DNA of 64,000 nucleotides from positions 1 to 64,000 of the forward strand of contig JAHDQO010000016.1 in NCBI GenBank assembly GCA_018433765.1, read 5' to 3'. Positions 8,917 through 18,432 of the stretch are shown here, piece by piece. The notes under the pieces were generated by a model that saw only the letters and a list, made by a program, of their open reading frames with translations, made no database searches and was not told the DNA's origin. Both the position numbers and the translations under genes were made by a program. Source of the DNA: Tissierellales bacterium. Its GTDB lineage: Bacteria; Bacillota; Clostridia; Tissierellales; Sedimentibacteraceae. The stretch's first letter is position 1, and each line of letters opens with the position of its first letter.

Positions 8917-9624
8917 ATGGGGAAATCAATTTTAACTATACAGCAAAAAAAAGAAGAAATTAATCTAAACATAATAATTATCGTTACTTTAGCTGCATTA
9001 GGTATTTATACTATATTTCAAAATCAATTTATTAACTTTATTAATAATAAAAATATTCATATTATACTTAGAACAACAGTTGGATCACTTGCTCAGTACA
9101 GCTTAGCAGGACTTGGAATAACAATAGTAGCCATATTAAGAAAAGAAAGTTTTTTTAGCTATGGACTAAAAAAGGAAAAAGCATTAAAGTCAATCATTCT
9201 TTCTGCATTGGTTTTCTTACCATATATTATATTTGCTTTTATTAGACATGGAATAACAAGTTATTTGCCTTTTCAATCTGTATTCGTAACAAAAGAAGCA
9301 TTATCTAACTCATTCCCTGTGAATATAATATGTTTAGGAATTATTACAATTGCATGGGGCTTTTTTGAAGGGTTTAATTATGTTGTAATCAGCGAAAAAA
9401 TTAATATTAGATATCCAAGTAGCAAAAAATGGCTTAATTGGGGTGCAATTATTTGTGCTGTAATTTGTCTACTAATTCATGGAATGATAGGAGTCACACC
9501 AGAAAATATCATCGAAGCCATTACAGTATTTATAATTATATACGGTATGCTGATTATAAAAGAGTACACTAATAATGCTTGGGGCTGTGTTTTTATATTT
9601 GTGTTTTTATGGAACGCTTTTTAA
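8917..9624 (+). CDS. Multi-pass membrane protein, CPBP-protease-like
   Basis: 235 residues with about seven hydrophobic segments (first at 17-35, last at the C-terminus). The late motifs FFEGFNYVV, CLLIHGMIGV and NNAWGCVFIFVFLWNAF resemble the catalytic region of CPBP-type (Abi/Rce1) membrane proteases. The usual EExxxR motif is reduced to a single Glu here, so activity is uncertain. AAGGAG lies before the ATG. No operon partner; its role cannot be read from the context. Confidence 0.6.
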   Translation: MGKSILTIQQKKEEINLNIIIIVTLAALGIYTIFQNQFINFINNKNIHIILRTTVGSLAQYSLAGLGITIVAILRKESFFSYGLKKEKALKSIILSALVFLPYIIFAFIRHGITSYLPFQSVFVTKEALSNSFPVNIICLGIITIAWGFFEGFNYVVISEKINIRYPSSKKWLNWGAIICAVICLLIHGMIGVTPENIIEAITVFIIIYGMLIIKEYTNNAWGCVFIFVFLWNAF

Positions 9625-9871
9625 TAAACAATTAATTCACCTCTATATACTAATCTAATTCTATGACCTTAGTTATAATCGAATATAAAATCTTCGTTTA
9701 TATTTTGATGGATTAAGGGAGAAAGTGTAACTGTCATAAATAAATTATATAATATAAGAAAATAGATAAAGATATACTGGTAATATCCGAAATAAATAAC
9801 ATAAATAGTTATATTACCCAAAATGCTATGTAGCGAATGATAGCTTAAATTATCTTTAGGGAGGAAATTTA

Positions 9872-10606
9872 ATGGATATTACAGCAGTTTCAACATCTAA
9901 TACGTCTTTTTATTCCAAGGAAAATGCTATAAACATACTAGAAAAGCAGAAAATGCAGTTACAGAATCAAATAAAACAAGTTAATGAAAGCAATATGGAC
10001 CTAAAAATGAAGCAGGATAAAATCAATGCTTTACACGAAAAGATTAATGAAATAGAAATGCAAATTAAAAAAAATAGAATAAATAAAGTTAAGTCTAATT
10101 ATAATAAATCAAAAATAGAAAATAAATCAAATAATGAGAATAAAAATACTCAAAGTGCTGGAACAGTCGTAGAAATAAATTCAGCACATATGCTTTCAGC
10201 AGTAACAGGGTATTCATATTTAAAAACTATGGATAAAGTACGAACAGAATTGAAGAATGAGTTAAGGGCTGCAAGAAGTAGCGGTAAAAGTCCGGAAGCT
10301 ATTCAAGGAATTGAAGAAAAAATTAATAATGTTGAAAGTAATATACTTAAAACATCTGATAAAATTAATGATGATCTAAGAAAAGCCTCAAAGAAAGTGG
10401 AAAAAGCAGAAAAAGAAGAAATAAAAAATACTGAAATAAATAAAAGCAATAATGGCAATAAAGCTAAAGAAATAAAGACAGTACAGGATAGCATAGAAAA
10501 TACCAATGGACAACTAACAATACCTGTTGCCAATAACAAAACAGATGCTCAGGAAAAAAATTCAGAGATACAGTCCATGAGAAAAGTAATTGATATACGA
10601 ATATAA
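9872..10606 (+). CDS. FlxA-like coiled-coil protein
   Basis: 244 residues, highly charged, without signal peptide. Residues 18-70 form a coiled coil (ILEKQKMQLQNQIKQVNES, then KMKQDKINALHEKINEIEMQI) typical of FlxA-like proteins. A Lys/Asn/Ser-rich linker (70-95) is followed by a less charged helix region with AHMLSAVTGYSYLKTMDKV near 105 and a second coiled coil at 140-180. Family members are common in Clostridia and have no firm function. GGGAGGAAATTTA precedes the ATG. Confidence 0.65.
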   Translation: MDITAVSTSNTSFYSKENAINILEKQKMQLQNQIKQVNESNMDLKMKQDKINALHEKINEIEMQIKKNRINKVKSNYNKSKIENKSNNENKNTQSAGTVVEINSAHMLSAVTGYSYLKTMDKVRTELKNELRAARSSGKSPEAIQGIEEKINNVESNILKTSDKINDDLRKASKKVEKAEKEEIKNTEINKSNNGNKAKEIKTVQDSIENTNGQLTIPVANNKTDAQEKNSEIQSMRKVIDIRI

Positions 10607-10631
10607 GCTGTAACTAATAAAGCTAAAATAG

Positions 10632-10667
10632 TTCTAACAAGTTATATATGTATATAACTTGTTAGAA
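10632..10667. terminator. Long perfect palindrome between convergent genes (probable bidirectional terminator)
   Basis: TTCTAACAAGTTATATA (10632-10648) is followed by TG and its exact complement (10651-10667), a 17-bp stem. It lies 26 nt from both convergent stop codons. The flanking T-tracts are weak, so termination is inferred from place and symmetry. Confidence 0.6.
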
Positions 10668-10692
10668 AACAGTGATATTAAATATTTCTTGT

Positions 10693-11532
10693 TTACATTT
10701 CTACTAATATTGATGTAGCATCATCATGACATTTTAGTCTCTTATATTTTATCATTTGAGAATCGCTATTTTCTATATCTCTTATTTCATTTAGCACATT
10801 TTTAAGACCTTTGTTTTTGCAGTAATCCACTGCCTCTTTTCGGAAACATTTATGATATCTATTATAAATTGTAGAAAATCCATCGCTGACCATTAAAATA
10901 TCTGAAACAATTTTTATTGGTAACTCATTATAAATACCTTTATCTATTGCATTCTTATCATGTTCTAATATAGCATAACCATTTTCAGTGTTCATTGTAT
11001 TTCTATTTTTTCTCAACAATCTAAGCTCTTCTTCAGTAAATCCTTTAAATCTAATTTCATTTTTTCTATTTTTGTTTCGTGCCATAATTTCCATTACTTG
11101 ATTATCCAAAACATTGATAGATTCATCAGTTAGTACATTAACTTCATTAGTATTTTTTTTAATTAATATTTCTACATCACCTAATACGTAGCACTCTAAA
11201 ACATCTCCATTAATTCTAGTTATTGCAATAGCACTTGATACCCTATCTAGTTTAGATAAGTCTCTAATATCTGTAAATTTTTCAAACTCATTATTTAATA
11301 ATTCAATACCTTCTTGCAGAATAACCTGAATGCTCTTATTAAGCTGTTCAAGATTATTAGTTAAGTAATTAGTCCACCAATTAACAATCCATACGACATC
11401 ATTGCTTGCATCAGTATAATTCTGCTTACTAAGAGAAGAAGCTCCATCAATTACCCAAAATGAGTTCTTAGTCATACCGTAACTATCTTCATTATTATCT
11501 TTGTATGTATTAGTAACTGCATCAATTTTCAT
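10693..11532 (-). CDS. PP2C-type protein phosphatase domain protein in an ABC-importer operon
   Basis: 279 residues with a PP2C-like (PPM) fold: NNEDSYG near residue 14 and VIDGASSL near 28 give the metal-binding Asp residues. A later ILMVSDGFSTIY near 217 and a C-terminal HDDATSILVEM match motifs VIII and XI (Asp near 273). It probably removes phosphate from Ser/Thr of an unidentified protein. It lies 27 nt downstream of the ABC permease gene on the same strand, so it is the last gene of that operon. GAGGTGATTAATT precedes the ATG. A kinase partner is not in the window. Confidence 0.82.
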   Translation of the reverse strand: MKIDAVTNTYKDNNEDSYGMTKNSFWVIDGASSLSKQNYTDASNDVVWIVNWWTNYLTNNLEQLNKSIQVILQEGIELLNNEFEKFTDIRDLSKLDRVSSAIAITRINGDVLECYVLGDVEILIKKNTNEVNVLTDESINVLDNQVMEIMARNKNRKNEIRFKGFTEEELRLLRKNRNTMNTENGYAILEHDKNAIDKGIYNELPIKIVSDILMVSDGFSTIYNRYHKCFRKEAVDYCKNKGLKNVLNEIRDIENSDSQMIKYKRLKCHDDATSILVEM

Positions 11533-11559
11533 AATTAATCACCTCATTTTATTTTAACA

Positions 11560-13230
11560 TTAATATTTTCGTATTTTGTTAATAAATAGATTTCCTACAA
11601 ACGCAATTAATACAACTAACGCACCATAAGCCATAGCTAAACCAATTTCATACTCAAAAATACCATTTACCATGGCAATAGAAATAGGCTTATTACTAGT
11701 AGTATATAGAAACGCAGACAGAGTATATTCTCCTATACTTCTAATAATTACAAAAGAAAATCCAGTTAATAGCCCCGGATATAAAAATGGAACAATTACA
11801 TTCTTAAGGGTCTTCCATCTGCTAGCACCTAAACTCTTAGCAGCATCAATATAGTCATCATTTAAATTATGCAGAGAAATTGTAGTTGTTCTTACCATAA
11901 GAGGCAGCAAACTCACGAAGTATGCTATAGGTAATAATATATACGAACCTACTAAAACATTCTCACCAGTAAAAATAGTAGGATGATTAAAGGCATTAAT
12001 CATATTTATAGCAATCGCACTTGACGGCACTGCCCACGGTAGCATAACTAAAAACTCTATAAAAACTTTCCATTTAGATTTTGCTTTAACAATAATATAA
12101 GATGATGGTAGTGCAACAATCATACATGATACCGCAGTAATTAATGATATAGCTATGCTGTTAATAAAAGGAGCAAATGCACGTGATTTAGAAAATATTT
12201 TAACATAATTATCAAAAGAAAATTCTCTAGGATATATATCTACCATCCAAGTCCCCGGCTTAACAAAAGAAAGTACAATAATTGTAAGTATAGGTAGAAT
12301 AATAATTACAACTAAAATAATTAATATAGCATATAATACATTTCTAGTAATCTTATTATTTATAGCAATAGGACTAATTTTAACTCCTTTTACCTGTGAA
12401 ACAAATGTAACTTTATTTTCATAGTATCTAAACACAACAAGATACATTATTGAAATAACAGTTAGTATAATTACTTGTGAAGCTGCCAACCCCATAAAAT
12501 TATTTGCTTTAGCCAAAAGAATCTGAGTCGTCATTACCTTAAAACTTCCTCCTATTATGCTAGGAGCAGAAAATGAACCAACTCCTGTCATAAATGTAAT
12601 AATGCTTGATGCAATCAAAGCTGGTTTTATAAATGGTATTATGACGGATTTAAAGAGTGTAAATCGTGAAGCACCTAAATTTTTAGCTGCTTCTAATGAT
12701 GATTGATCTATATGTTTAATTGCAATTGATACATTCATATAAAAATACACATATTGCGTATATGCATGCACTAATAAAATTCCAGATAAACCAGAGAATT
12801 TAAAAGGCACTTCCTTTAAATTAAATATGTTTTGTATTGTTTTAGTAATTAAACCACTCTCTCCATAAAGCTGAACAAAAGCAAAAACAATGATTAACCC
12901 TGGTAATACGAGTGGCATCATCAACAGCTTGTCAATTACCCTTTTATAAGGCAGCTCAAAAAAATGCACTAAGAAAGCAAGAGCAGTTCCTATAACTCCA
13001 CATATTAGCACAGTTAATAAACCCAATACTACAGTATTTTTAATTGCTGTAAAGTGAGCATCTGTTTCTAAAACTTTTAAATAATTAATTATCGAAATAT
13101 CACCCTGACTGTGTACGCTTACAGAAAAAGTACGCAAAGTTGGATATAATATAAATCCTATTAAAATCCAAAGAAGTAATGAAGTAATAAGTATTTTAGA
13201 AATGTTTATATTTTTAAGTCTATCTATCAC
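11560..13230 (-). CDS. ABC importer permease, two fused membrane domains (FbpB/ThiP type)
   Basis: About 556 residues with 12 membrane segments and two copies of the binding-protein-dependent permease domain. Each has its EAA loop: EAAKNLGASRFTLFKSVIIP in the first half and AAKSLGASRWKTLKNVIVP in the second. This fused layout is typical of ferric-ion, thiamine and 2-aminoethylphosphonate importers. I start at the GTG at 13230, because the earlier in-frame GTG (13239) touches the AAAGGAG site. The ATPase gene ends 13 nt upstream. Confidence 0.88.
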   Translation of the reverse strand: MIDRLKNINISKILITSLLLWILIGFILYPTLRTFSVSVHSQGDISIINYLKVLETDAHFTAIKNTVVLGLLTVLICGVIGTALAFLVHFFELPYKRVIDKLLMMPLVLPGLIIVFAFVQLYGESGLITKTIQNIFNLKEVPFKFSGLSGILLVHAYTQYVYFYMNVSIAIKHIDQSSLEAAKNLGASRFTLFKSVIIPFIKPALIASSIITFMTGVGSFSAPSIIGGSFKVMTTQILLAKANNFMGLAASQVIILTVISIMYLVVFRYYENKVTFVSQVKGVKISPIAINNKITRNVLYAILIILVVIIILPILTIIVLSFVKPGTWMVDIYPREFSFDNYVKIFSKSRAFAPFINSIAISLITAVSCMIVALPSSYIIVKAKSKWKVFIEFLVMLPWAVPSSAIAINMINAFNHPTIFTGENVLVGSYILLPIAYFVSLLPLMVRTTTISLHNLNDDYIDAAKSLGASRWKTLKNVIVPFLYPGLLTGFSFVIIRSIGEYTLSAFLYTTSNKPISIAMVNGIFEYEIGLAMAYGALVVLIAFVGNLFINKIRKY

Positions 13231-13243
13231 ACTAGCCACTCCT

Positions 13244-14284
13244 TTAGTATTTCAGTACTTTTATACATTGCGAATCAATGTTAATATAAACACTATCAGC
13301 AATTGAAATCAATGATTTTTTCTTATAATTGTTAATTTGAACTGCTTTTAAAATTATATTATTGCATTTTATAGTATATTCAATCAATGTACCGTTGTAT
13401 TTTATTTCTTCGATAATACCTTTGTAACCACCATCCAAAGGTTGGCTTTTACTTAAGATAACATCTTGCGGCCGTATTGAAACAAACTTTCCATCTAGTT
13501 TTTTAGGAAGTGATAAAATAAATTCATCTGTAACATAAGCTTTGTTCCCAACAATCTTAACTTCAAACAAATTGGTTTCGCCAACAAAAGATGCTACAAA
13601 AGAATTTACAGGCTCTAAATAAATTTCATTAGGAGATCCTATCTGTATTAATTGACCTTTATTAAACACAGCAATCCTATCAGACATACTCAAAGCTTCA
13701 GTTTGATCGTGAGTGACAAAAATAGTTGTTATGCCTAATTTACTTTGAATATCTTTTAACTCTGCTCTCATTTTATCTCTTAATCTTGCATCTAAATTAG
13801 ATAGAGGTTCATCTAATAAAAGAACTTCTGGCTTCACAACTAAAGACCTTGCTAAAGCAACTCTCTGCTGTTCTCCACCTGAAAGTTCTGAAATGCTTCT
13901 TTTTTCATAACCTTCTAAATTTACAATCTCTAAATATTCTTTAATTTTCTTTTCTCGTTCTTTTTTTGGAATTTTATTAATTTTCAATCCAAAATCAATA
14001 TTTTCGTAAACAGTCATATAAGGAAAAAGGGCATAATTTTGGAAAACCATGCCTACATTTCTTTTTTCAGGCTGCAAAGTTGTTATATCTTGTCCATTTA
14101 AAAATAACTTTCCTTCTTCAGGAAAAATAAATCCAGCTAACAGTCTTAAAAGAGTTGTTTTTCCACATCCTGAAGGTCCTAAAAAAGTAAAAAATTCGCC
14201 TTTATTAATTTGTAAATTAATATTTTGACAAACCGCTCTTTCTCCATAAATTTTTTTTATATTCCTAAACTCAACAAACGCCAT
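13244..14284 (-). CDS. ABC importer ATPase (Fbp/Pot type)
   Basis: 346 residues from the ATG at 14284, which has GAGG six nt upstream. Walker A GPSGCGKTT (near 37), Q-loop QNYALFP, signature LSGGEQQRVA (near 133), Walker B LLLDEP (near 156) and the switch His in FVTHDQ are all intact. The C-terminal 110 residues form a TOBE-like domain (VSIRPQDVI). It energises the fused permease. Its family covers Fe(III), spermidine/putrescine and phosphonate importers, so sequence alone does not give the substrate. Confidence 0.9.
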   Translation of the reverse strand: MAFVEFRNIKKIYGERAVCQNINLQINKGEFFTFLGPSGCGKTTLLRLLAGFIFPEEGKLFLNGQDITTLQPEKRNVGMVFQNYALFPYMTVYENIDFGLKINKIPKKEREKKIKEYLEIVNLEGYEKRSISELSGGEQQRVALARSLVVKPEVLLLDEPLSNLDARLRDKMRAELKDIQSKLGITTIFVTHDQTEALSMSDRIAVFNKGQLIQIGSPNEIYLEPVNSFVASFVGETNLFEVKIVGNKAYVTDEFILSLPKKLDGKFVSIRPQDVILSKSQPLDGGYKGIIEEIKYNGTLIEYTIKCNNIILKAVQINNYKKKSLISIADSVYINIDSQCIKVLKY

Positions 14285-14367
14285 TTCCAACCTCTATTTT
14301 ATAATAAAACGAGAAGTAAAAATTAAATTACTTCTCAAATTATACTATATATTTTTATTTTATATTA

Positions 14368-15438
14368 TTATTTAGCATCTTTTTCAGTATCTTTTATTTC
14401 TGTATCCCATTTTTGCATCCATTCAGATTCTTTGCTGGATAAATCTGACCAGTCTACTGACATAGGTTTGAATTTAATTTCTTCCATCCATTCTGGTGAA
14501 TCAGTAAAAGCATCTGGATGAGTAGGCAGACGATTAAATTCATTTGCTAATTTAGCTTGCATCTCAGGACTTCCTGCAAAATCAATAAATGCTTTAGCTG
14601 CATTAGGATGTTTAGCATCTTTTATAAGAGCTATACCATCTGTGATAATTGGAGAACCACTTTCAGCATCAATTACCTCAAGAGGCATTTCATTTTTGAT
14701 TTTATTATCTATAATAGAATTTAATGGTGCAAAACTTATACTTGCTTCTTTTCTTCCGAGAGCTTGAAACATTAACGAACCGCTGCCGTAATATTGTTTT
14801 GTATTCATATCAATACCTTTAAGCAGTGTCCATCCTTCTTCTATACTACCTTCTTTTTCGTACTGCTGAAGTAAACTTGAATAAGTTGCTCTAGCGGAAG
14901 ATGATAAAGCATTTCTAAAAACTAATTGATCTTTGTATTCTTCTTTACTTAAGTCAGCCCAATCTTTTGGTGCATCTTCTGCACTCATCATATCACTATT
15001 ATAAAACATCATTACAGGTGTTTGAATAGTACCAAACCAAAAATTATCAGCAGATTTGTATAAAAAATCTAAGTCCTTTCCCCATGCTGGTTCATATGCT
15101 TCAAACAAACCTTCTTCTGTCAATTTCATAAAAATTGATGATGCCCCACCAAACATAACATCAGATTGAGGATTACCTTTTTCTGCACGTACTCGGTCTG
15201 CAAGTTCACCCTTTAAATTTATAAATTCTACTTTTACTCCTGTTTTCTCTTCAAATTCTTCTGCTACCAATTCCAGCATAGATTCTCCATGTGTTGAATA
15301 GATAACAACTTTCTCCTCTAAATCGGTTGATTCACCTTTGCTGTTAGCATCGCTATTAGTATTCTTAGTTGCACATGCACCTAGTGTAAATATCATTACA
15401 AAAACTAATATAATGCTTATCATTTTTTTTATAGTCAT
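14368..15438 (-). CDS. Substrate-binding lipoprotein of the Fbp-type ABC importer
   Basis: 356 residues from the ATG at 15438 (GGAGG six nt upstream; an earlier in-frame ATG lacks a site). A lipoprotein signal MTIKKMISIILVFVMIFTL ends in the lipobox GAC. The mature protein begins VVIYSTHGESMLELVAEEFEEK, typical of the FbpA/AfuA/PhnS-type class, and contains VMFGGAS and ITDGIALIKDAKHPN. Canonical iron-binding paired Tyr residues are not clear, so the substrate is left open. First gene of a four-gene operon (binding protein, ATPase, permease, PP2C). Confidence 0.87.
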   Translation of the reverse strand: MTIKKMISIILVFVMIFTLGACATKNTNSDANSKGESTDLEEKVVIYSTHGESMLELVAEEFEEKTGVKVEFINLKGELADRVRAEKGNPQSDVMFGGASSIFMKLTEEGLFEAYEPAWGKDLDFLYKSADNFWFGTIQTPVMMFYNSDMMSAEDAPKDWADLSKEEYKDQLVFRNALSSSARATYSSLLQQYEKEGSIEEGWTLLKGIDMNTKQYYGSGSLMFQALGRKEASISFAPLNSIIDNKIKNEMPLEVIDAESGSPIITDGIALIKDAKHPNAAKAFIDFAGSPEMQAKLANEFNRLPTHPDAFTDSPEWMEEIKFKPMSVDWSDLSSKESEWMQKWDTEIKDTEKDAK

Positions 15439-15472
15439 TTTATGCCTCCAAAGTCTTTTTGTAATTAAAAAC

Positions 15473-15501
15473 AATTTAGCATATCAAATACAAACTTTCA
15501 A
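15473..15501 (-). promoter_or_regulatory. Candidate promoter of the ABC-importer operon
   Basis: Minus strand: -35 TTGAAA (15496-15501), 17 nt, -10 TAAATT (15473-15478). It lies 35 nt upstream of the binding-protein ATG in the only gap available. The -10 matches 4 of 6. Confidence 0.5.
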
Positions 15502-15546
15502 TAATTATAAAAATATTTCATAGAAGTAATTTAGCTATAAAAATAT

Positions 15547-16596
15547 TTATAGTTTTTCAATTTCTTCCATCAATTCTTCTACTATGTCTTCTTCTTTAAC
15601 CTTTTTTACTATTTTACCCTTTTTAAATATTAATCCTTCACCCTTTCCACCAGCAATGCCTATATCTGCCTCTCTAGCTTCTCCCGGGCCATTAACTGCA
15701 CATCCCATTACAGCTACCTTAATATTTTTTTCACAATTAGCTAATCTCTTTTCTACTTCCTCAGCTATTTTTATAAGGTTTATTTGAGTCCTGCCACATG
15801 TGGGACAAGATACAATCTTAACTCCTTCTTCTATGTAACCTAAAGACTTAAGAATTTCACGTCCTACTTTAACTTCATCCAGTACATTTCCAGTAAGAGA
15901 AACTCTTATAGTATCTCCAATACCCTCAGCTAAAAGAGTGCCTATACCTATGCTAGATTTTATAGTTCCACTCCATAAAGTTCCTGCTTCTGTAACACCT
16001 AAATGAAGAGGATAATCTACTTTTTCAGATATTAATCTGTAACTTTCTATAGTCTGCATTACATCAGAAGATTTTATTGAAATACATATATCATAAAAGT
16101 TTAAACTTTCTAATATTCTTACATGTTTTAAAGCACTTTCAACCAATGCTTCTGAACAAACTCTTGTATATTTTTCTAAAATTTCTTTTTCTAAAGAGCC
16201 AGAATTCACACCAATTCTAATAGGTATACTTTTATTTTTTGCAGCTTCTACTACCATTTTTATTCTATCTATATTTCCAATGTTACCCGGATTTATTCTT
16301 AATGCATCTACTCCATTTTCTATAGATTTAAGTGCTAATTTATAATCAAAATGTATATCTGCTACTAAAGGAATATGAATTTGTTTTTTTATTTTCTTCA
16401 AAGCTTCTGCTGATTCTATATTAGGTACAGCACATCTTATGATTTCGCAACCTACTTTTTCTAATTCAAGAATTTGATTTACAGTTGCGTCTACATCTTT
16501 AGTGTCTGTATTAGTCATAGACTGTACAGAAATCTTTGAATCTCCGCCTACATACACATTTCCTACTTTTATTTTTTTTGTAGTTTTTCTATACAT
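15547..16596 (-). CDS. ispG: 4-hydroxy-3-methylbut-2-enyl diphosphate synthase IspG (GcpE)
   Basis: 349 residues. IspG makes HMBPP from methylerythritol cyclodiphosphate in the MEP isoprenoid pathway, using a [4Fe-4S] cluster. The TIM-barrel part has VQSMTNTDT, CEIIRCAVPN, LVADIHFDYKLAL and ALRINPGNIG. The cluster ligands are seen in CPTCGRTQ and CAVNGPGE, followed by DIGIAGGKGEG. I start at the ATG at 16596, as the upstream in-frame ATG is part of the TGGAGG ribosome site. In many Clostridia ispG sits with dxr and a site-2 protease; here it stands alone, divergent from a LysR gene. Confidence 0.96.
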   Translation of the reverse strand: MYRKTTKKIKVGNVYVGGDSKISVQSMTNTDTKDVDATVNQILELEKVGCEIIRCAVPNIESAEALKKIKKQIHIPLVADIHFDYKLALKSIENGVDALRINPGNIGNIDRIKMVVEAAKNKSIPIRIGVNSGSLEKEILEKYTRVCSEALVESALKHVRILESLNFYDICISIKSSDVMQTIESYRLISEKVDYPLHLGVTEAGTLWSGTIKSSIGIGTLLAEGIGDTIRVSLTGNVLDEVKVGREILKSLGYIEEGVKIVSCPTCGRTQINLIKIAEEVEKRLANCEKNIKVAVMGCAVNGPGEAREADIGIAGGKGEGLIFKKGKIVKKVKEEDIVEELMEEIEKL

Positions 16597-16722
16597 TAAT
16601 TTAACCTCCATTTATTTTTTATTGAGCTCATATATAGTATAATAAAAAATATTGAATTTTAAAAACAAATTATTTAAATAATAACAATCGATTTATTAGA
16701 TAGATAATAAATGGAGGTATTT

Positions 16723-17586
16723 ATGAATATTGAATCAATTGAAACTTTTGTACTTCTTGCAGAAAATGGTAATTTTACTAAAACTGCTGAAATGCAGTAT
16801 TTAGTTCAATCAACAATTTCAAACAGAATAAATGAACTTGAGAAATACGTAGGAAAAGATTTATTTATAAGAAACAACAAAGATGTAAGGCTTACACCTT
16901 CGGGAGAGGTTTTTCTGCCGTATGCTAAAAGAATGCTCATGTTAAAAAAAGATGGTATAATTAAAGCTAGATCAGTAGGAATATTCGAGGATAGGTTAGC
17001 ATTAGGATATGTTGATTCCATATATAAGGGTATTATTTCACCAATAATCAAAGAGTATTTTTTAACTTATCCTAATATTTCGGTAAAACTTAAAGTTAAT
17101 CATTCAGAAGAAATTATTAAACTATTAAGTGATGGTATACTAGATATTGGATTTGTTTATACAAAAATAAAATCCAGTAAATTTGAAGTTATTGATTTTT
17201 TAGAAGACAAAATAATTCTAGTAACAAGTCCCAAAAACAAAACATTGATTGAATCAGAAATTTCTTGCAAAGATTTAATGCAATTACCCTTACTTTATGT
17301 AGATTTAGGAAAACAATTTTTTAGCTGGTTAAGTAAAATATTTGGAGACAGTCCTTTGCTGAAACTTTCAGTTGATGAAATCTACTATGTAATTGATTTT
17401 GTTAAAGAAGGATTTGGATATGCATTTGTTACTAAATCTTCTGTTAGTAATGAACTGAAATCTGGAGAATTAAAACATATAAAAATAAGTGATTCAACAA
17501 TACCTACAAGACAAATATATATGATAATTAATAAAAATAAGAAAAATTCTTTAGCAATAAAAAATTGGCTAGAAATGATATCATAA
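16723..17586 (+). CDS. LysR family transcriptional regulator
   Basis: 287 residues from the ATG at 16723; the earlier ATG at 16711 forms part of the GGAGG site. The N-terminal helix-turn-helix is NIESIETFVLLAENGNFTKTA followed by VQSTISNRINELEKYVGKDLF, and LTPSGE ends the DNA-binding domain. Residues 90-287 form the periplasmic-binding-protein-like effector domain. LysR proteins usually control a divergent gene. Here the divergent neighbour is ispG, with only 126 nt between starts, but nothing links LysR proteins to ispG, so the target may lie elsewhere. Confidence 0.93.
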   Translation: MNIESIETFVLLAENGNFTKTAEMQYLVQSTISNRINELEKYVGKDLFIRNNKDVRLTPSGEVFLPYAKRMLMLKKDGIIKARSVGIFEDRLALGYVDSIYKGIISPIIKEYFLTYPNISVKLKVNHSEEIIKLLSDGILDIGFVYTKIKSSKFEVIDFLEDKIILVTSPKNKTLIESEISCKDLMQLPLLYVDLGKQFFSWLSKIFGDSPLLKLSVDEIYYVIDFVKEGFGYAFVTKSSVSNELKSGELKHIKISDSTIPTRQIYMIINKNKKNSLAIKNWLEMIS

Positions 17587-17669
17587 TCAGACTAATATAT
17601 ATACAAAATATGTTACAATTTTAAATATATTATTGTAGTAAACATTAGTTAGATTGGAGTGATTTTATA

Positions 17670-18383
17670 ATGTTCTCAAAAGACGAAATAATAAAATATT
17701 TAACGAGAGATAAAATAAAAAATATAAATATGATAAATTTTATTAACACATATGATATAAACAATATTGATATGGTAGGAAATTCTATATTAGTAAGAGG
17801 AAAAAGCGATCAAAACTGGGTATATATAAGCAGTTCTTCAAAGAATGAATTTATAAAATTAGTGGATAAACTCACTGAAAATGATAAATACTTTGCAATT
17901 ATTGAAGATTGGATGCTTCCTTATCTAATTAAAGATAAGAAGTTGTTATGGAAAATGACATGTATGAAGTTAATATTTCCTGAAAACTTAGCCTTACCAG
18001 AAAACAAATATAATATAAAAGAACTAACTGTTAATGACGCTGAATACATCTATAACCATTACGAATATAAAGACTATGCATCTGCTGAATATATCGCAGA
18101 AAGAATTAATTATGGTACAAGTTTAGGCATATATGAAGATAATAAACTAGTTGCATGGATTATGGTTCATGATGATGGTGCTGTTGGTTTTTTAAATGTA
18201 CTTCATGATTACAGAAGGAAAGGATATGGATATGAATTAACTATAGCTATGATTAAAAAATTAAGAGAGTTAGGTGAAATACCATTTGTTCATATTGAAG
18301 AAGATAATATCAAATCTATGAATTTAGCATTAAAACTAGGTTTTAAAAAAGATAGAAGGATTCATTGGTTTGAAAGAGAATAA
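17670..18383 (+). CDS. GNAT family N-acetyltransferase
   Basis: 237 residues. The first 120 form a divergent N-terminal region; residues 125-237 form the acetyl-CoA-binding GNAT domain, with GAVGFLNVLHDYRRKGYG (motif A, R-x-x-G-x-G/A loop) near 170-190 and NIKSMNLALKLGF (motif B) near 213. The overall shape is like FR47-type two-domain acetyltransferases. The acceptor is unknown. GGAGTGATTTTATA precedes the ATG. It lies 83 nt after the LysR gene on the same strand and ends at a strong hairpin. Confidence 0.85.
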   Translation: MFSKDEIIKYLTRDKIKNINMINFINTYDINNIDMVGNSILVRGKSDQNWVYISSSSKNEFIKLVDKLTENDKYFAIIEDWMLPYLIKDKKLLWKMTCMKLIFPENLALPENKYNIKELTVNDAEYIYNHYEYKDYASAEYIAERINYGTSLGIYEDNKLVAWIMVHDDGAVGFLNVLHDYRRKGYGYELTIAMIKKLRELGEIPFVHIEEDNIKSMNLALKLGFKKDRRIHWFERE

Positions 18384-18426
18384 GCTATAGAACAAATCCT
18401 TTCAATCACAGGATTTGTTCTATAGC
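18384..18426. terminator. Bidirectional terminator between convergent genes
   Basis: GCTATAGAACAAATCCT (18384-18400), loop ttcaatcac, and the exact complement (18410-18426). The 17-bp stem begins at the stop of the acetyltransferase gene and ends 7 nt before the stop of the convergent ABC permease gene. Confidence 0.85.
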
Positions 18427-18432
18427 CTTTAA

